64,000 bases of DNA from CAVOJY01 sp963696405 (GTDB taxonomy: Bacteria > Chloroflexota > Limnocylindria > Limnocylindrales > CSP1-4), in contig CAVOJY010000006.1 in the NCBI GenBank assembly GCA_963696405.1, positions 248,001-312,000 on the forward strand, read 5' to 3'. Shown piece after piece: positions 1 to 9,045 of the stretch. A program made the translations under genes and the position numbers. Position 1 is the first letter of the stretch. Every line of letters starts with the position of its first letter. The notes under the pieces are model-generated. The model made no database searches. It was given only the letters and a program-made list of their open reading frames with translations, and had not been told where the DNA came from.

Positions 1-154
1 CGACGCCGCCGCCCCCGGCGAGCGAGCCGTTGGCAGCGTCGACGATCGCGTCAGCCGGAAAGGACGTGAGGTCCCCCCGGGCCAGGACAAGGTGGTGTCC
101 GTTGATCCGCCGGGTGGGGCGCGGTTCGCCGCGCGCGGTGCCGTCGGCCGTCAT
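1..154 (-). CDS. Macro-domain protein (5' end only, runs off the window)
   Basis: Only the first ~51 codons are present; the gene leaves the window at base 1. Reading leftward from the ATG at 154, the peptide contains LARGDLTSFPADAIVDAANG followed by a Gly-rich loop SLAGGGGV. This is the ADP-ribose-binding signature of macro domains (GDIT..DAIVNAAN...GGGGV). Family members bind or hydrolyse ADP-ribose and O-acetyl-ADP-ribose; the exact substrate cannot be told from the N-terminus. The ATG at 165 in another frame stops after four codons, so 154 is the start. It lies downstream of the collagen-like gene on the same strand but behind a terminator, so it is probably transcribed separately. Confidence 0.85.
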   Translation of the reverse strand, partial: MTADGTARGEPRPTRRINGHHLVLARGDLTSFPADAIVDAANGSLAGGGGV

Positions 155-173
155 GTCAGCGCCATGAAACCAG

Positions 174-210
174 AAAAGCGCCGGAGGGAGACAGGGGCCC
201 CCTCCGGCGC
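174..210 (-). terminator. Rho-independent terminator of the collagen-like gene
   Basis: On the minus strand an 11-bp perfect stem (arms 200-210 and 178-188, GCGCCGGAGGG type) is followed directly by TTTT (174-177). It lies 21 bases past the stop codon of the collagen-like gene and before the macro-domain start. Confidence 0.8.
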
Positions 211-230
211 GGGAACTCGGGCGGACCGGC

Positions 231-1220
231 CTAGGAGGCGGTTGCCTCCTCGTAGACGCAGAGCGCCCAGACGGTGTAGCTGTAGAACCCCGGGAGGGGA
301 TAGGACACGATCGCGCGCCAGCCCGAGCCGTCGCTCAACGGGAACGATTGCACGAGCGTCACGAGGGACGACTTCGAGCTCATGCCACCGCCGACCACGA
401 CCTTGCCCGTCGGGCAGAGCGCGGACGTGGCCGAGCGCCCCGGACCGGCGATGCCCCCGGCGCTCGCAGCCTGCACCATCTCCCAGCCGGAGATGAAGCC
501 GGGATCCCCGGCAGGACCCTGGGGACCTTCGGCACCGGTCGGGCCGGAAGGTCCGGTGGGACCGGCCGGGCCGATGGCGCCCGTTGCGCCGACAGGACCG
601 GCCGGGCCGGGCGATCCGGTTGCGCCCGTGGGACCGGCGGGCCCCTCCGGGCCGATCGCGCCGGTTGCGCCGGTCGGGCCGGTGGGACCAGTGTCGCCGG
701 TGGGACCGGCGGGGCCGATGGCGCCGGCCGGGCCGATGGCGCCCGTTGCGCCGACAGGACCGGCCGGGCCGGGCGATCCGGTTGCGCCCGTGGGACCGGC
801 GGGCCCCTCCGGGCCGATCGCGCCGGTTGCGCCGGTCGGGCCGGTGGGACCAGTGTCGCCGGTGGGACCGGCGGGGCCGATGGCGCCGGCCGGGCCGATG
901 GCGCCCGTTGCGCCGACAGGACCGGCCGGGCCGGGCGATCCGGTTGCGCCCGTGGCGCCGGCGGGGCCGGTGGCGCCGGCGGGGCCGGTGGCGCCGGCCG
1001 GACCGGCGGGCCCCTGCGGGCCCGGCTCACCGTCGCCCCAGGAGATCGGCGTCTCCCACGGGAAGCAGCTGCCCCCATCCGCAAGGTACCGGATCACCCC
1101 GGTGATGTTCGAGTAGCACGCGTTGATGACGGTCCCACCGTTGAAACCGCTGACCACCGGCACGGCCACGATCACGATGATCGCCGCGGCCACCAGCGGC
1201 ACGAGCAACCTCTGCCTCAT
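231..1220 (-). CDS. Collagen-like Gly-X-Y repeat surface protein
   Basis: 329 residues. The start is the ATG at 1220, giving MRQRLLVPLVAAAIIVIVAV, a clear signal/anchor segment. A short Cys-containing region (about residues 25-65) follows, then a long uninterrupted Gly-X-Y run (about 66-235) rich in GPA, GAT and GPT, and a ~90-residue C-terminal head with two cysteines ending CVYEEATAS. Bacterial collagen-like proteins are exported and form triple-helical stalks; the C-terminal head probably trimerises or binds ligand (inference). The stalk is built from 162-bp DNA repeats that are nearly identical. A good terminator follows. The ligand is unknown. Opposite-strand reading frames through the repeat are composition artefacts. 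Confidence 0.85.
   Translation of the reverse strand: MRQRLLVPLVAAAIIVIVAVPVVSGFNGGTVINACYSNITGVIRYLADGGSCFPWETPISWGDGEPGPQGPAGPAGATGPAGATGPAGATGATGSPGPAGPVGATGAIGPAGAIGPAGPTGDTGPTGPTGATGAIGPEGPAGPTGATGSPGPAGPVGATGAIGPAGAIGPAGPTGDTGPTGPTGATGAIGPEGPAGPTGATGSPGPAGPVGATGAIGPAGPTGPSGPTGAEGPQGPAGDPGFISGWEMVQAASAGGIAGPGRSATSALCPTGKVVVGGGMSSKSSLVTLVQSFPLSDGSGWRAIVSYPLPGFYSYTVWALCVYEEATAS
577..954 (-). repeat. 162-bp tandem repeat inside the collagen stalk (2.3 copies)
   Basis: Units at 577-738 and 739-900 appear identical, and 901-954 is a third partial copy before divergence. Each unit encodes 54 residues, i.e. 18 Gly-X-Y triplets, including one GDT, one GPE and one GSP triplet that mark the register. 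Because the unit is a multiple of three triplet codons, copy-number change would lengthen or shorten the stalk without frameshift. Confidence 0.9.
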
Positions 1221-1442
1221 CGCCAGCACCCTCCATCGCTGTTGCCGCCGGGCGACACCCAGCGACGTGGAGTCACGCACCCCCGCCACGCGACGGTGCC
1301 CAGCGCATCGTTCGATCCGCCCGTCACGAGCGCAATGGCCAGATACTCCCAGCCCTCGGATCGATAGGCCCAGGTGCACTCTGTCAACCCCAACGGCGGC
1401 GTCCCCGCGGCGCGCGGGCAGGGGCGGGTACGATGAGGCGCC

Positions 1443-2138
1443 ATGTCGCGTCCGAACCGCTCGTATGCCCTCCGCATCGCCGTTCTCGTCCCGGCCCTCA
1501 CCGCCATGGGTCTCGGGATCGCGCTGATGGCCCAGGCGGGTCTCGGGCTGGCGCCCTGGCAGGTGTTCCACCAGGGGATCGCGCGCCAGACCGGGCTCGC
1601 TCTCGGCACCGTCACGATCCTCGTCGGCATCCCGGTGCTGGTGGCCTGGCTGCCGCTCGGCCAGCGGCCGGGGATCGGAACGGTGCTCAACGTGCTCATC
1701 GTGGGCACCGCCACGAACCTGGGACTCTCGATCATCCCGGCGCCTACCGACCTCGCCCCACGGGTGGCGGAGATGCTCCTGGGCTTCGCCGTCATCGGGG
1801 TTGGCTCGGGGACCTACCTGGCCATGGCCCTCGGGCCGGGTCCGCGCGACGGGATCATGACCGGGATCCACCGGCGCTTCGGCTGGTCCATCGCCGCGAC
1901 CCGCACGGCGATCGAGGTCATCGTCCTGGTCGTCGGCATTCTCATGGGCGGGACGTTCGGGATCGGGACGGTCCTCTATGCCTTCGGCATCGGCCAGATC
2001 GTGCAGGCCGCCCTGCGAGTTCTCGACCGCGAGGGCCGCGTGATGCTGCGGAACGACGCGGCGCCTATGGCAGGATTCGACCCGCGCGATGCCGGGACAA
2101 CTCCCGGTGCGGGCGCCATCGCGGGAGACCCCACGTGA
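1443..2138 (+). CDS. YczE/YyaS-like integral membrane protein
   Basis: 231 residues with about five hydrophobic segments. Starts MSRPNRSYALRIAVLVPALT and contains GLGLAPWQVFHQG and GPRDGIMTG motifs, which match the YczE/YyaS/YitT family of bacterial membrane proteins. The biochemical function of this family is not established; some members sit near surfactin or peptide biosynthesis genes. The last bases overlap the start of the downstream beta-CASP nuclease (GTGA overlap at 2135-2138), so the two are translationally coupled and form a two-gene operon. The C-terminal ~30 residues are a charged cytoplasmic tail. Confidence 0.8.
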   Translation: MSRPNRSYALRIAVLVPALTAMGLGIALMAQAGLGLAPWQVFHQGIARQTGLALGTVTILVGIPVLVAWLPLGQRPGIGTVLNVLIVGTATNLGLSIIPAPTDLAPRVAEMLLGFAVIGVGSGTYLAMALGPGPRDGIMTGIHRRFGWSIAATRTAIEVIVLVVGILMGGTFGIGTVLYAFGIGQIVQAALRVLDREGRVMLRNDAAPMAGFDPRDAGTTPGAGAIAGDPT

Positions 2139-3628
2139 AGCTCCAGTTCCTCGGTGCCGCCACCACGGTCACCGGGTCGCAGTACCTGCTGACGACCGGC
2201 CGCGCAAGTGTGCTCGTGGACTGCGGCATGTTCCAGGGGGCCCCGCACGAGACGGCCCACAACCGCGCCGGGTTCGCCTTCGACCCTCGGGAACTCGACG
2301 CGATGCTCCTGACGCACGCCCACCTCGACCATTGCGGCATGACGCCGGTGCTCGCCCGGGAGGGCTTCCGGGGACCGATCCACGCGACTCGCCCGACCGT
2401 GGAACTGGCCCGGCTTGTCCTCCTCAATTCCGGCCGCCTGCAGGAGGAGCAGGCGGAGGCGCGCCGGGAGCGCGCCGAGCGGATCGCGCGGCGAATGGCG
2501 AGGGGCCGTCCAGCCGGTGCGGACGTCGAGGCGGTCCTCCGGGAACAGCGACCGCGGCTGTCCACCGAGATCGGCGCGCCGCTCTACACGGAGGCCGACG
2601 CGGAACGCTGCCTGCCGCTGTTCCGCCCGCTGGACTACGACCAGCCGATCGATGCCGCCCCTGGGATCCGCGCCGTCTTCCGCGACGCCGGGCACATCCT
2701 GGGCTCCGCGATCATCGAGGTCGAGGCCCGGGAGGCCGATGCTGAGGGGCGAGAGCGCGTCGTCCGGGTCGTGTTCTCGGGCGATGTCGGCCGGCCCGAT
2801 GCGCCGATCATCCGCGACCCTACCGGGATCGACACGGGCGCGGACTACGTCCTCGTCGAGTCCACCTACGGCGGCCGGACGCACGAACCAGCCGCCGAGT
2901 CGATGGAGCAGCTGGCCGAGGCGGTGCGGTGGGTGGCCGCCGAGAAGGGCGTCCTCCTCGTCCCCGCCTTCGCGATCGGCCGCACCCAGGAGGTCGTCTG
3001 GACGCTCGACCGGCTGCTCGAGCAGGGCCGCATCCCGCGCCTTCCGCTCTTCCTCGACTCGCCGATGGGTATGGGGGCGAGCGCGACCTACCGCCGCTTC
3101 CCGGGCTACTACGACGACGAAACCCATCGTCTGCTGGCCGAGGGGGACACGCCGCTCGACTATCCCGAGCAGGAGATCACCCGCACGGCGGACGAGTCGC
3201 GAGCAATCGAGCGGTCACCGCGCCCGTACATCGTGGTCGCGTCGAACGGGACGCTCACCGGCGGGCGCGTCGTCCACCACATCCGCAACCTCATCGGCGA
3301 TCCGCGTGCGCTCGTCCTGTTCGTCGGCTACCAGGGGCAGGGCACACTCGGGGCGCACCTCCAGTCGGGAGCGCAGCGCGTGCGCGTGAACGGCGACTGG
3401 CGAGAGGTCCGCTGCCAGGTCCGGTCGATCGGGGGCTTCAGCGCCCACGCAGACGAGCCGGAACTGGTGGACTGGCTTCGCCATTTCGCCCAGGCGCCGC
3501 GCCGGCCGAAGCGCGTGTTCGTGGTGCACGGCGACCCGGAGGGCGTCGAGGCGATCGTGGCCCGCGTCCGCAAGCTGGGCCTCGAGCCATACAGCCCCGC
3601 CTGGCGCGAGACGGTCGACCTCGCCTGA
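2135..3628 (+). CDS. Beta-CASP metallo-beta-lactamase-fold RNA-processing nuclease
   Basis: 497 residues from a GTG start overlapping the previous stop. The N-terminus MKLQFLGAATTVTGSQYLL and the zinc motif THAHLDHCG (H61, H63, D65, H66) are those of the MBL fold. Later motifs GDAGHILGSA-like (DAGHILGSA), FSGDVGR and the C-terminal GFSAHADE plus VHGDPEG are the beta-CASP and RNA-specificity blocks of CPSF-73/YSH1-type enzymes. These act as endo- or exonucleases on RNA with two zinc ions. Length is typical (~450-500). It converges on glgA, with stop codons one base apart. Confidence 0.92.
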   Translation: MKLQFLGAATTVTGSQYLLTTGRASVLVDCGMFQGAPHETAHNRAGFAFDPRELDAMLLTHAHLDHCGMTPVLAREGFRGPIHATRPTVELARLVLLNSGRLQEEQAEARRERAERIARRMARGRPAGADVEAVLREQRPRLSTEIGAPLYTEADAERCLPLFRPLDYDQPIDAAPGIRAVFRDAGHILGSAIIEVEAREADAEGRERVVRVVFSGDVGRPDAPIIRDPTGIDTGADYVLVESTYGGRTHEPAAESMEQLAEAVRWVAAEKGVLLVPAFAIGRTQEVVWTLDRLLEQGRIPRLPLFLDSPMGMGASATYRRFPGYYDDETHRLLAEGDTPLDYPEQEITRTADESRAIERSPRPYIVVASNGTLTGGRVVHHIRNLIGDPRALVLFVGYQGQGTLGAHLQSGAQRVRVNGDWREVRCQVRSIGGFSAHADEPELVDWLRHFAQAPRRPKRVFVVHGDPEGVEAIVARVRKLGLEPYSPAWRETVDLA

Positions 3629-3629
3629 G

Positions 3630-5088
3630 CTAACCCCGCTCCCCGCGGATCGCGATCGCGCGCTCGAAGAGGGCGACATACTCGCGGACCGACCGCTCCC
3701 AGGAGAAGTCCGCCGCCATCGCGCGCGCCACCAGGACGCGCCAGCGAGGACGATCTCGGAAGGCGGCCATCGCGCGGCGGGTCGCGGCGAGGAGCGCGCC
3801 CGGCTCCGGCGGATCGAAGACGAAGCCGGTCCCGTGCGCCGGGTCCTCATCTGCGTCGATCACCGTGTCGGCCAGCCCGCCGGTCCGGCGGACGAGCGGG
3901 AGCGTTCCGTACCGGAGGGCGATGAGTTGGCTCAGGCCGCACGGCTCGAACCGGGACGGCATGAGCAGCACGTCGCTGCCAGCGTAGATCTGCCGTGCCA
4001 GCGCGCGATCGAACCGGTCGCACAGGATCGCGCGTCGCGGATGCGTGGCGACGACCGAGCGCAATCCGTCCAGCTGGCGCTCGTCGCCCGTGCTGAGCAC
4101 CACCAGCCGGGCGCCCGCGGCGACGAGGTCGCCGCCAACTGCCGAAATGAGGTCGATGCCTTTCTGCGGGTCCGCCCGGGTCACCGCGGCCAGGATCGGC
4201 GAACCCTCGCCGGGGTCCAGCCCCAGCCGCTCCTCGAGGTCCCGGCGGCAGGCGGCCTTCCCGGAAGGGTCGCCACCGAAGTACGGCGCCGCCAGGGTCG
4301 CATCGGTCGCCGGATCCCACAGCTCCGTGTCGATGCCGTTGAGGATCCCGACATAGCGGTCGCCGCGTGCCCGGAGCACGTCGTCGAGCCCGAAGCCGTT
4401 GTCGGGGCGCCTCGATTCGGCTGCGTGTGTCGGGCTCACGGTGTTCACCATGTCCGCCCGGGCGACCGCCTCGCGGAGCAGGTCCACACCCTCGCCCACG
4501 CCCGCCGCGCCGGGGAGGTCGAGAGTCCATGACCCGCGCCCCGGGACCCGACCGTGGTAGGCCAGGTTGTGGCAGGTGAGGACCGAGGCCGCGCGCGACA
4601 CCACCGGATCGTCCGCGTAGCGCGAGCGAAGCGAGAGGAGCGCAGGAGCGCCCTGCCAGTCGTGGCCGTGCAGCACGTCCGGCGCGACGCCCTCGGTGCG
4701 GACGGACTCGATCGCGGCCCGGCCCAGGGTCGCGAACCGGGCGCCGTTGTCCGGGTAGTCGCCGGCCTGGTCACCGTAGAGACCGGCCCGGTCGAAGAGA
4801 TCCGGTGCGTCCACCAGGCGGATGCGGTAGCCGGCCGCCTCGCCGGTCACGATGTCGACGGCGCGAGAGCGGGACCGGCGTTCGACTGCCCCGACGCCGG
4901 CGGCCGGGGCACTGGACGGTCCGCCGCTCGACCCGTCCGGGCGGCGTGACGCCACGGTAGAGGGGAAGGAAGACGTCCACCTCGTGCCCGAGCCGGCCGA
5001 GCGATCGAGCAAGCGAATCGACGACGTCCCCAAGCCCGCCCGTCTTCGCGAACGGCTCGCACTCCGATGCCACGGTCACGATGCGCAC
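3630..5088 (-). CDS. glgA: Glycogen/starch synthase GT5 (frameshifted)
   Basis: Transfers glucose from ADP- or UDP-glucose to glycogen. From a GTG at 5088 the N-terminus reads RIVTVASECEPFAKTGGLGD, with the KTGGLGDV nucleotide-sugar loop. The remainder (VDAPDLFDRAGLYGD, HGHDWQGAPALL, NGIDTELWDP, MPSRFEPCGLSQ, RRTGGLADTV) lies in a second frame. The two frames switch around 4905-4935, where one extra base breaks the gene; both halves are otherwise intact and total ~486 residues, the normal GT5 length. This may be a sequencing error or a real inactivation. It is transcribed divergently from glgP, whose product degrades the same polymer. Confidence 0.9.
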
Positions 5089-5265
5089 GGCGTCATGGTA
5101 GCGGCGGTGGGCCCGCGGTTTCGAGATCGGGGCGCCGGAGACTGATGCAGCTCGGCGGTGGACCCGCATCCTGCCCCGGCGCCCTCGCTTGGTCCACCGG
5201 TCGCCCAAAATGGGGCCGCATGGCCCGCACCAGCCCCGACCGTGTCGTGTAGCATTCCGCCGTTC

Positions 5266-7485
5266 ATGGCCCTCGCCCCCGCTGTCCCCACCCTGCCGCC
5301 GCCCGCGTTCAAGCTGCCCGCCAGGCTCGATGGATTGCGGCGCCTCGCGTACAACCTGTACTGGACCTGGCATCCGGACGCCCGCAACCTCTTCGCCCGG
5401 ATCGACCAGGCGGTCTGGGCGCGTTACCGCAACCCCGTGTCGATCCTGCTCACCGCGTCGAACTGGGGCGACTTCCTCGACGACCCCGGCTTCATGGCCG
5501 AGTACCAGGTGCAGATCGCCCGGTTCGACGAGTACCTCGCAAACGGGGCGAGTCACTGGTTCGAGCGCCACCACGGCGACGTCCTGCCCGGGCCGGTCGC
5601 GTACTTCTGTGCCGAGTACGGTCTGCACGAAGCGCTGGGGACCTACTCGGGAGGCCTCGGCGTTCTCGCCGGCGATCACCTGAAGACCGCCTCCGACATG
5701 GCGCTGCCGTTCGTCGGGGTCGGGCTCTTCTACCGGCGCGGGTACTTCCGCCAGACCATCGATGCGGATGGCCAGCAGCAGCATGCGTACGCCGACCACG
5801 ACGCCTCTCGCCTGCCCATCCTCCGCGTCGCCGACGGCGATGGCGAGCCGCTCCAGGTGCCGGTCGAGCTGTCCGGGCGGACGATCTGGTGCGCGGTCTG
5901 GCTCGCCCAGGTCGGACGAGTACCCCTCCTCCTTCTCGACACGGAGGTTCCCGAGAACCCGCCGGAGGACCGGCCGATCACAAGCATCCTCTACGTCCGC
6001 GGCCGCGAGATGCGCCTCCACCAGGAGATGGTGCTCGGCGTGGGCGGCGTGCGGGCCCTTCGCGCGCTCGGGGTCGCCCCGTCGGCCTGGCACCTCAACG
6101 AGGGTCATTCGGCCTTCATGCTCGTCGAGCGGGCCCGAGAGCTGGTGGCCCGGGGCCAGCCGGTCGAGGATGCCCTTGACAGCGTGAAGCGCGATTCGGT
6201 CTTCACCATCCACACCCCCGTCCCCGCGGGCAACGAGCGTTTCGACGCCGACCTGGTCCGAAAGCTGGCCGGATCGTTGGACGGCCCCGCCGGGGTGGAC
6301 CTCGAACGCATCCTGGAGCTCGGGCGGGGCATCGAGGGCGACCCCGGCCAGTTCGACATGACCGCCTTCAGCCTCCGCATGACGAACGACTCGAACGCCG
6401 TGAGCCAGCTCCACGCGCAGACGGCGAACGCGACCTGGCGCGGCCTCACGGAGCGCCCGATCCGCCCGGTCACGAACGGCGCCCACGTTCCCACGTGGGT
6501 CGCCCGGCCGATCCGTCGCATCTACGAGGAGCACGGGGCGGATCTCGACAACCTCGACGCGGAGGTGCCGGACCTGCGCTTCTGGGAGCGGCTGGGTGAG
6601 GTCGGGAACCGGAAGCTGTGGGAGGCGCATCAGCAACAGAAGCTCGAGCTCGCCTTCTTCGCCCGCCGGCGCCTCCTGTCCCAGCTCGCGCGCCACGGAG
6701 AGGCACCCGACGCGCTTGCCGCCCTGTCGAGTGCCCTCGACCCGGACATCCTGACCGTCGGGTTTGCGCGGCGCTTCGCGACCTACAAGCGGGCGGCCCT
6801 CATCTTCTGCGACGAGGACCGGCTGGCCCGCCTGCTCTGGGACCCCCAGCGTCCGGTCCAGTTCGTCTTCGCCGGGAAGGCCCATCCGGCCGATCGCCCA
6901 GGGCAGCGGGTCATCCAGGAGATCTTCGAGCGGAGCCGGTCGCCCCGCCTCCGCGGCCGCGTCTACATCCTCGAGGACTACGACATGCGGGTCGCCACCT
7001 TCCTGGTGCGCGGCGTGGACGTGTGGCTGAACAACCCGCGGCGGCCCCTCGAGGCGTCCGGAACGAGCGGCATGAAGGCGGCCATGAACGGCGCGATCAA
7101 CCTCTCGGTCCTCGACGGCTGGTGGGACGAGGGCTGGACGGGCGACAACGGCTGGGCCATCGGGGGGCGCGAGACGAACCCGGACGAGGGCGCCCAGGAC
7201 CGCGCCGACGCGATGGACTTCTACCGCCTGCTGGAGGAGGAGGTCGTACCGCTGTACTACGATCGGGCCCAGGGCGGGGTGCCGCGCGGCTGGGTCGACC
7301 TCATGCGTCGGTCAGTCGAGAGCACGATCTGGCGGTTCTCATCCACGCGCATGCTGCAGCAGTACATCGAGGAGTTGTACCTGCCCGCGGCCGGCCTGCC
7401 GGTCGCCGACGCGGCCGTCGAGGACGCCGCCGTCGAGGACGCCGTCGTCGAGGACACCGCCGTCGCCGGTCCTGCGCCGGCCTGA
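5266..7485 (+). CDS. glgP: Alpha-glucan phosphorylase (GT35, short bacterial type)
   Basis: 739 residues. Releases glucose-1-phosphate from glycogen or maltodextrin with pyridoxal phosphate. The start MALAPAVPTLPPP is chosen because the region upstream is low-complexity. Motifs include YFCAEYGLHEALGTYSGGLG, AWHLNEGHSAF, TNGAHVPTWV and the PLP site EASGTSGMKAAMNG with the Schiff-base lysine at about K604. The C-terminus ends in an unusual Ala/Val/Glu/Asp repeat (about residues 705-735) of the form DAAVEDAAVED. It is divergent from glgA with a 177-bp gap and is 14 bases upstream of the GH57 gene, forming a glycogen turnover cassette. Confidence 0.93.
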   Translation: MALAPAVPTLPPPAFKLPARLDGLRRLAYNLYWTWHPDARNLFARIDQAVWARYRNPVSILLTASNWGDFLDDPGFMAEYQVQIARFDEYLANGASHWFERHHGDVLPGPVAYFCAEYGLHEALGTYSGGLGVLAGDHLKTASDMALPFVGVGLFYRRGYFRQTIDADGQQQHAYADHDASRLPILRVADGDGEPLQVPVELSGRTIWCAVWLAQVGRVPLLLLDTEVPENPPEDRPITSILYVRGREMRLHQEMVLGVGGVRALRALGVAPSAWHLNEGHSAFMLVERARELVARGQPVEDALDSVKRDSVFTIHTPVPAGNERFDADLVRKLAGSLDGPAGVDLERILELGRGIEGDPGQFDMTAFSLRMTNDSNAVSQLHAQTANATWRGLTERPIRPVTNGAHVPTWVARPIRRIYEEHGADLDNLDAEVPDLRFWERLGEVGNRKLWEAHQQQKLELAFFARRRLLSQLARHGEAPDALAALSSALDPDILTVGFARRFATYKRAALIFCDEDRLARLLWDPQRPVQFVFAGKAHPADRPGQRVIQEIFERSRSPRLRGRVYILEDYDMRVATFLVRGVDVWLNNPRRPLEASGTSGMKAAMNGAINLSVLDGWWDEGWTGDNGWAIGGRETNPDEGAQDRADAMDFYRLLEEEVVPLYYDRAQGGVPRGWVDLMRRSVESTIWRFSSTRMLQQYIEELYLPAAGLPVADAAVEDAAVEDAVVEDTAVAGPAPA

Positions 7486-7499
7486 TCCGTGCCTAGCCG

Positions 7500-9029
7500 A
7501 TGACCCGTGCCAGGCTCGCTGTCCACGGGCACTTCTACCAGCCGGACCGGCGCGACCCGTTCAGCGGGGAGATCCCGCCCGATGCGAGTGCGGCACCGGC
7601 GCACGACTGGACGGCTCGTATCGCGGCCGAATGCTACCGTCCGAACGCGGAGCGCGGGAACTTCGGGCGCATCGGCTGGGACCTGGGCCCCGCCCTCGCC
7701 GGATGGCTGCTGGAGCACGAGCCGGAGGCGCACGCCGCGATCGTGCGCCAGGACGACGGTGCGAACGGCATGGCCGTGGCCTACAACCATTCGATCCTCC
7801 CGCTCGCACCGGCGCGGGATCGGCGCACCGAGATCCGCTGGGGACTGCGCGACTTCGAGCAGCGGTTCGGGCGGCGGGCGACAGGGCTCTGGCTGCCCGA
7901 GGCCGCGGTGGACCGCCTCACGATCGAGATCGCCGCGGAAGAAGGTGTCGAGTACACCATCCTGGCGCCCTGGCAGGCGGAGCCGGCGCACGCGCAGCCG
8001 GAGCCCGGGGCACCCGGCGAGGCCAGCGGTGGCCGGGGCGCCGGGGCGCTCGACACGCGGCGCCCGTACCGCGTGGACGCCGGGGGCGGCCGGGCGATCG
8101 CCGTCGTGCTGTTCGACGAGCTTCTCTCCACCGGGCTCAGCTTCGACCCGACGACCTCCGTGGACGCCGATGCCTTCTGGCGCGAGCGCGTTCCGCCCAG
8201 GGCGAACCCGCCGCTCGCCGACGACGCATCGCCGCTGCTCGTCGCTGCCACCGACGGCGAGCTGTACGGACACCACCAGCGGTTCCGCGAGATGTTCCTC
8301 GAACGGCTGACCACGGCGGCGCTGTCCGGTGGTTCGGGAGCGCCCGATCCGGCGTTCGGCCTCACGACCGTGGGAGCGGCGCTGGGCGAACTGCCGCTGG
8401 AGGAACTGCCGCCGGCCGCGATCCGCGAGCGGACCAGCTGGTCGTGCCACCATGGGGTCGCGCGCTGGTCTGCGGAATGCCCCGACGCCGCGAACGGGCG
8501 GTGGAAACAGCCCCTCCGCGCGGCGCTCGACCGGCTCGCGGCCGCGATCGACGCGGTGACCGAGATCGTGCTCGCCCCCCTGGGTGTGGACCCGTGGGCG
8601 GCACGGGATGTCTACTCGGACGTGCTCTCCGGCTTCTCGCCCGTCGACGCGTTCGCGGCGCGGACGCTCGCCTCGGCAGCGGATGGCGCGCCGGCGCGGG
8701 CCGCTCGCCTCGCCGCAGATGCGAGCGCCGAGGCGCTGCTCCGGGACATCATGGCCGCACAGGCCTCCCGGCTGGCCATGTTCGCCTCCGATGCCTGGTT
8801 CTGGGAGGATGCTTCCCGACCGGAGACACAGCAGGCGATGCGGTTCGCGGCCCACGCGGCCCGCCTCGTGGACCCGCTCGTCACGGGTGCGCGCGGCGGA
8901 CGGATTGGCCCACTCGAACGTGCCCTCGTCGAGGATCTCCGTGCGCTACGTTCGCCACTGACCGGTGAGGACGGCGCCGCACTGTACCGCGTGGCCCTCG
9001 AGATCGTGGGCCAGCCCGCCCCGGCATAG
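7500..9029 (+). CDS. GH57-like glycoside hydrolase with DUF3536
   Basis: 509 residues from ATG. The N-terminus RLAVHGHFYQPDRRDPFSGE and ECYRPNAERGNFGRIGWDLG match the GH57 alpha-amylase/alpha-mannosidase superfamily members that carry DUF3536. TGLWLPEAAVDRLT and LYGHHQRFREMF are further conserved blocks. Family enzymes act on alpha-glucans, but this subfamily is biochemically uncharacterised. It follows glgP by 14 bases on the same strand, so co-transcription and a role in glycogen or maltodextrin trimming are likely (inference from context). An Ala/Pro/Gly-rich insert lies near residues 165-185. Confidence 0.85.
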   Translation: MTRARLAVHGHFYQPDRRDPFSGEIPPDASAAPAHDWTARIAAECYRPNAERGNFGRIGWDLGPALAGWLLEHEPEAHAAIVRQDDGANGMAVAYNHSILPLAPARDRRTEIRWGLRDFEQRFGRRATGLWLPEAAVDRLTIEIAAEEGVEYTILAPWQAEPAHAQPEPGAPGEASGGRGAGALDTRRPYRVDAGGGRAIAVVLFDELLSTGLSFDPTTSVDADAFWRERVPPRANPPLADDASPLLVAATDGELYGHHQRFREMFLERLTTAALSGGSGAPDPAFGLTTVGAALGELPLEELPPAAIRERTSWSCHHGVARWSAECPDAANGRWKQPLRAALDRLAAAIDAVTEIVLAPLGVDPWAARDVYSDVLSGFSPVDAFAARTLASAADGAPARAARLAADASAEALLRDIMAAQASRLAMFASDAWFWEDASRPETQQAMRFAAHAARLVDPLVTGARGGRIGPLERALVEDLRALRSPLTGEDGAALYRVALEIVGQPAPA

Positions 9030-9045
9030 CCGCCCCGATCGCCGG

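Noticed and set aside
382..1116. Plus-strand Gly/Pro-rich frames in the collagen repeat
   Set aside because: The complement of GGN-CCN repeats is itself GPA-like; the minus-strand frame has signal peptide, head domain and terminator.
4771..6885. 704-residue minus-strand frame covering glgP
   Set aside because: Only its last ~60 residues (GT5 N-terminus) are real; the rest is antisense to glgP.
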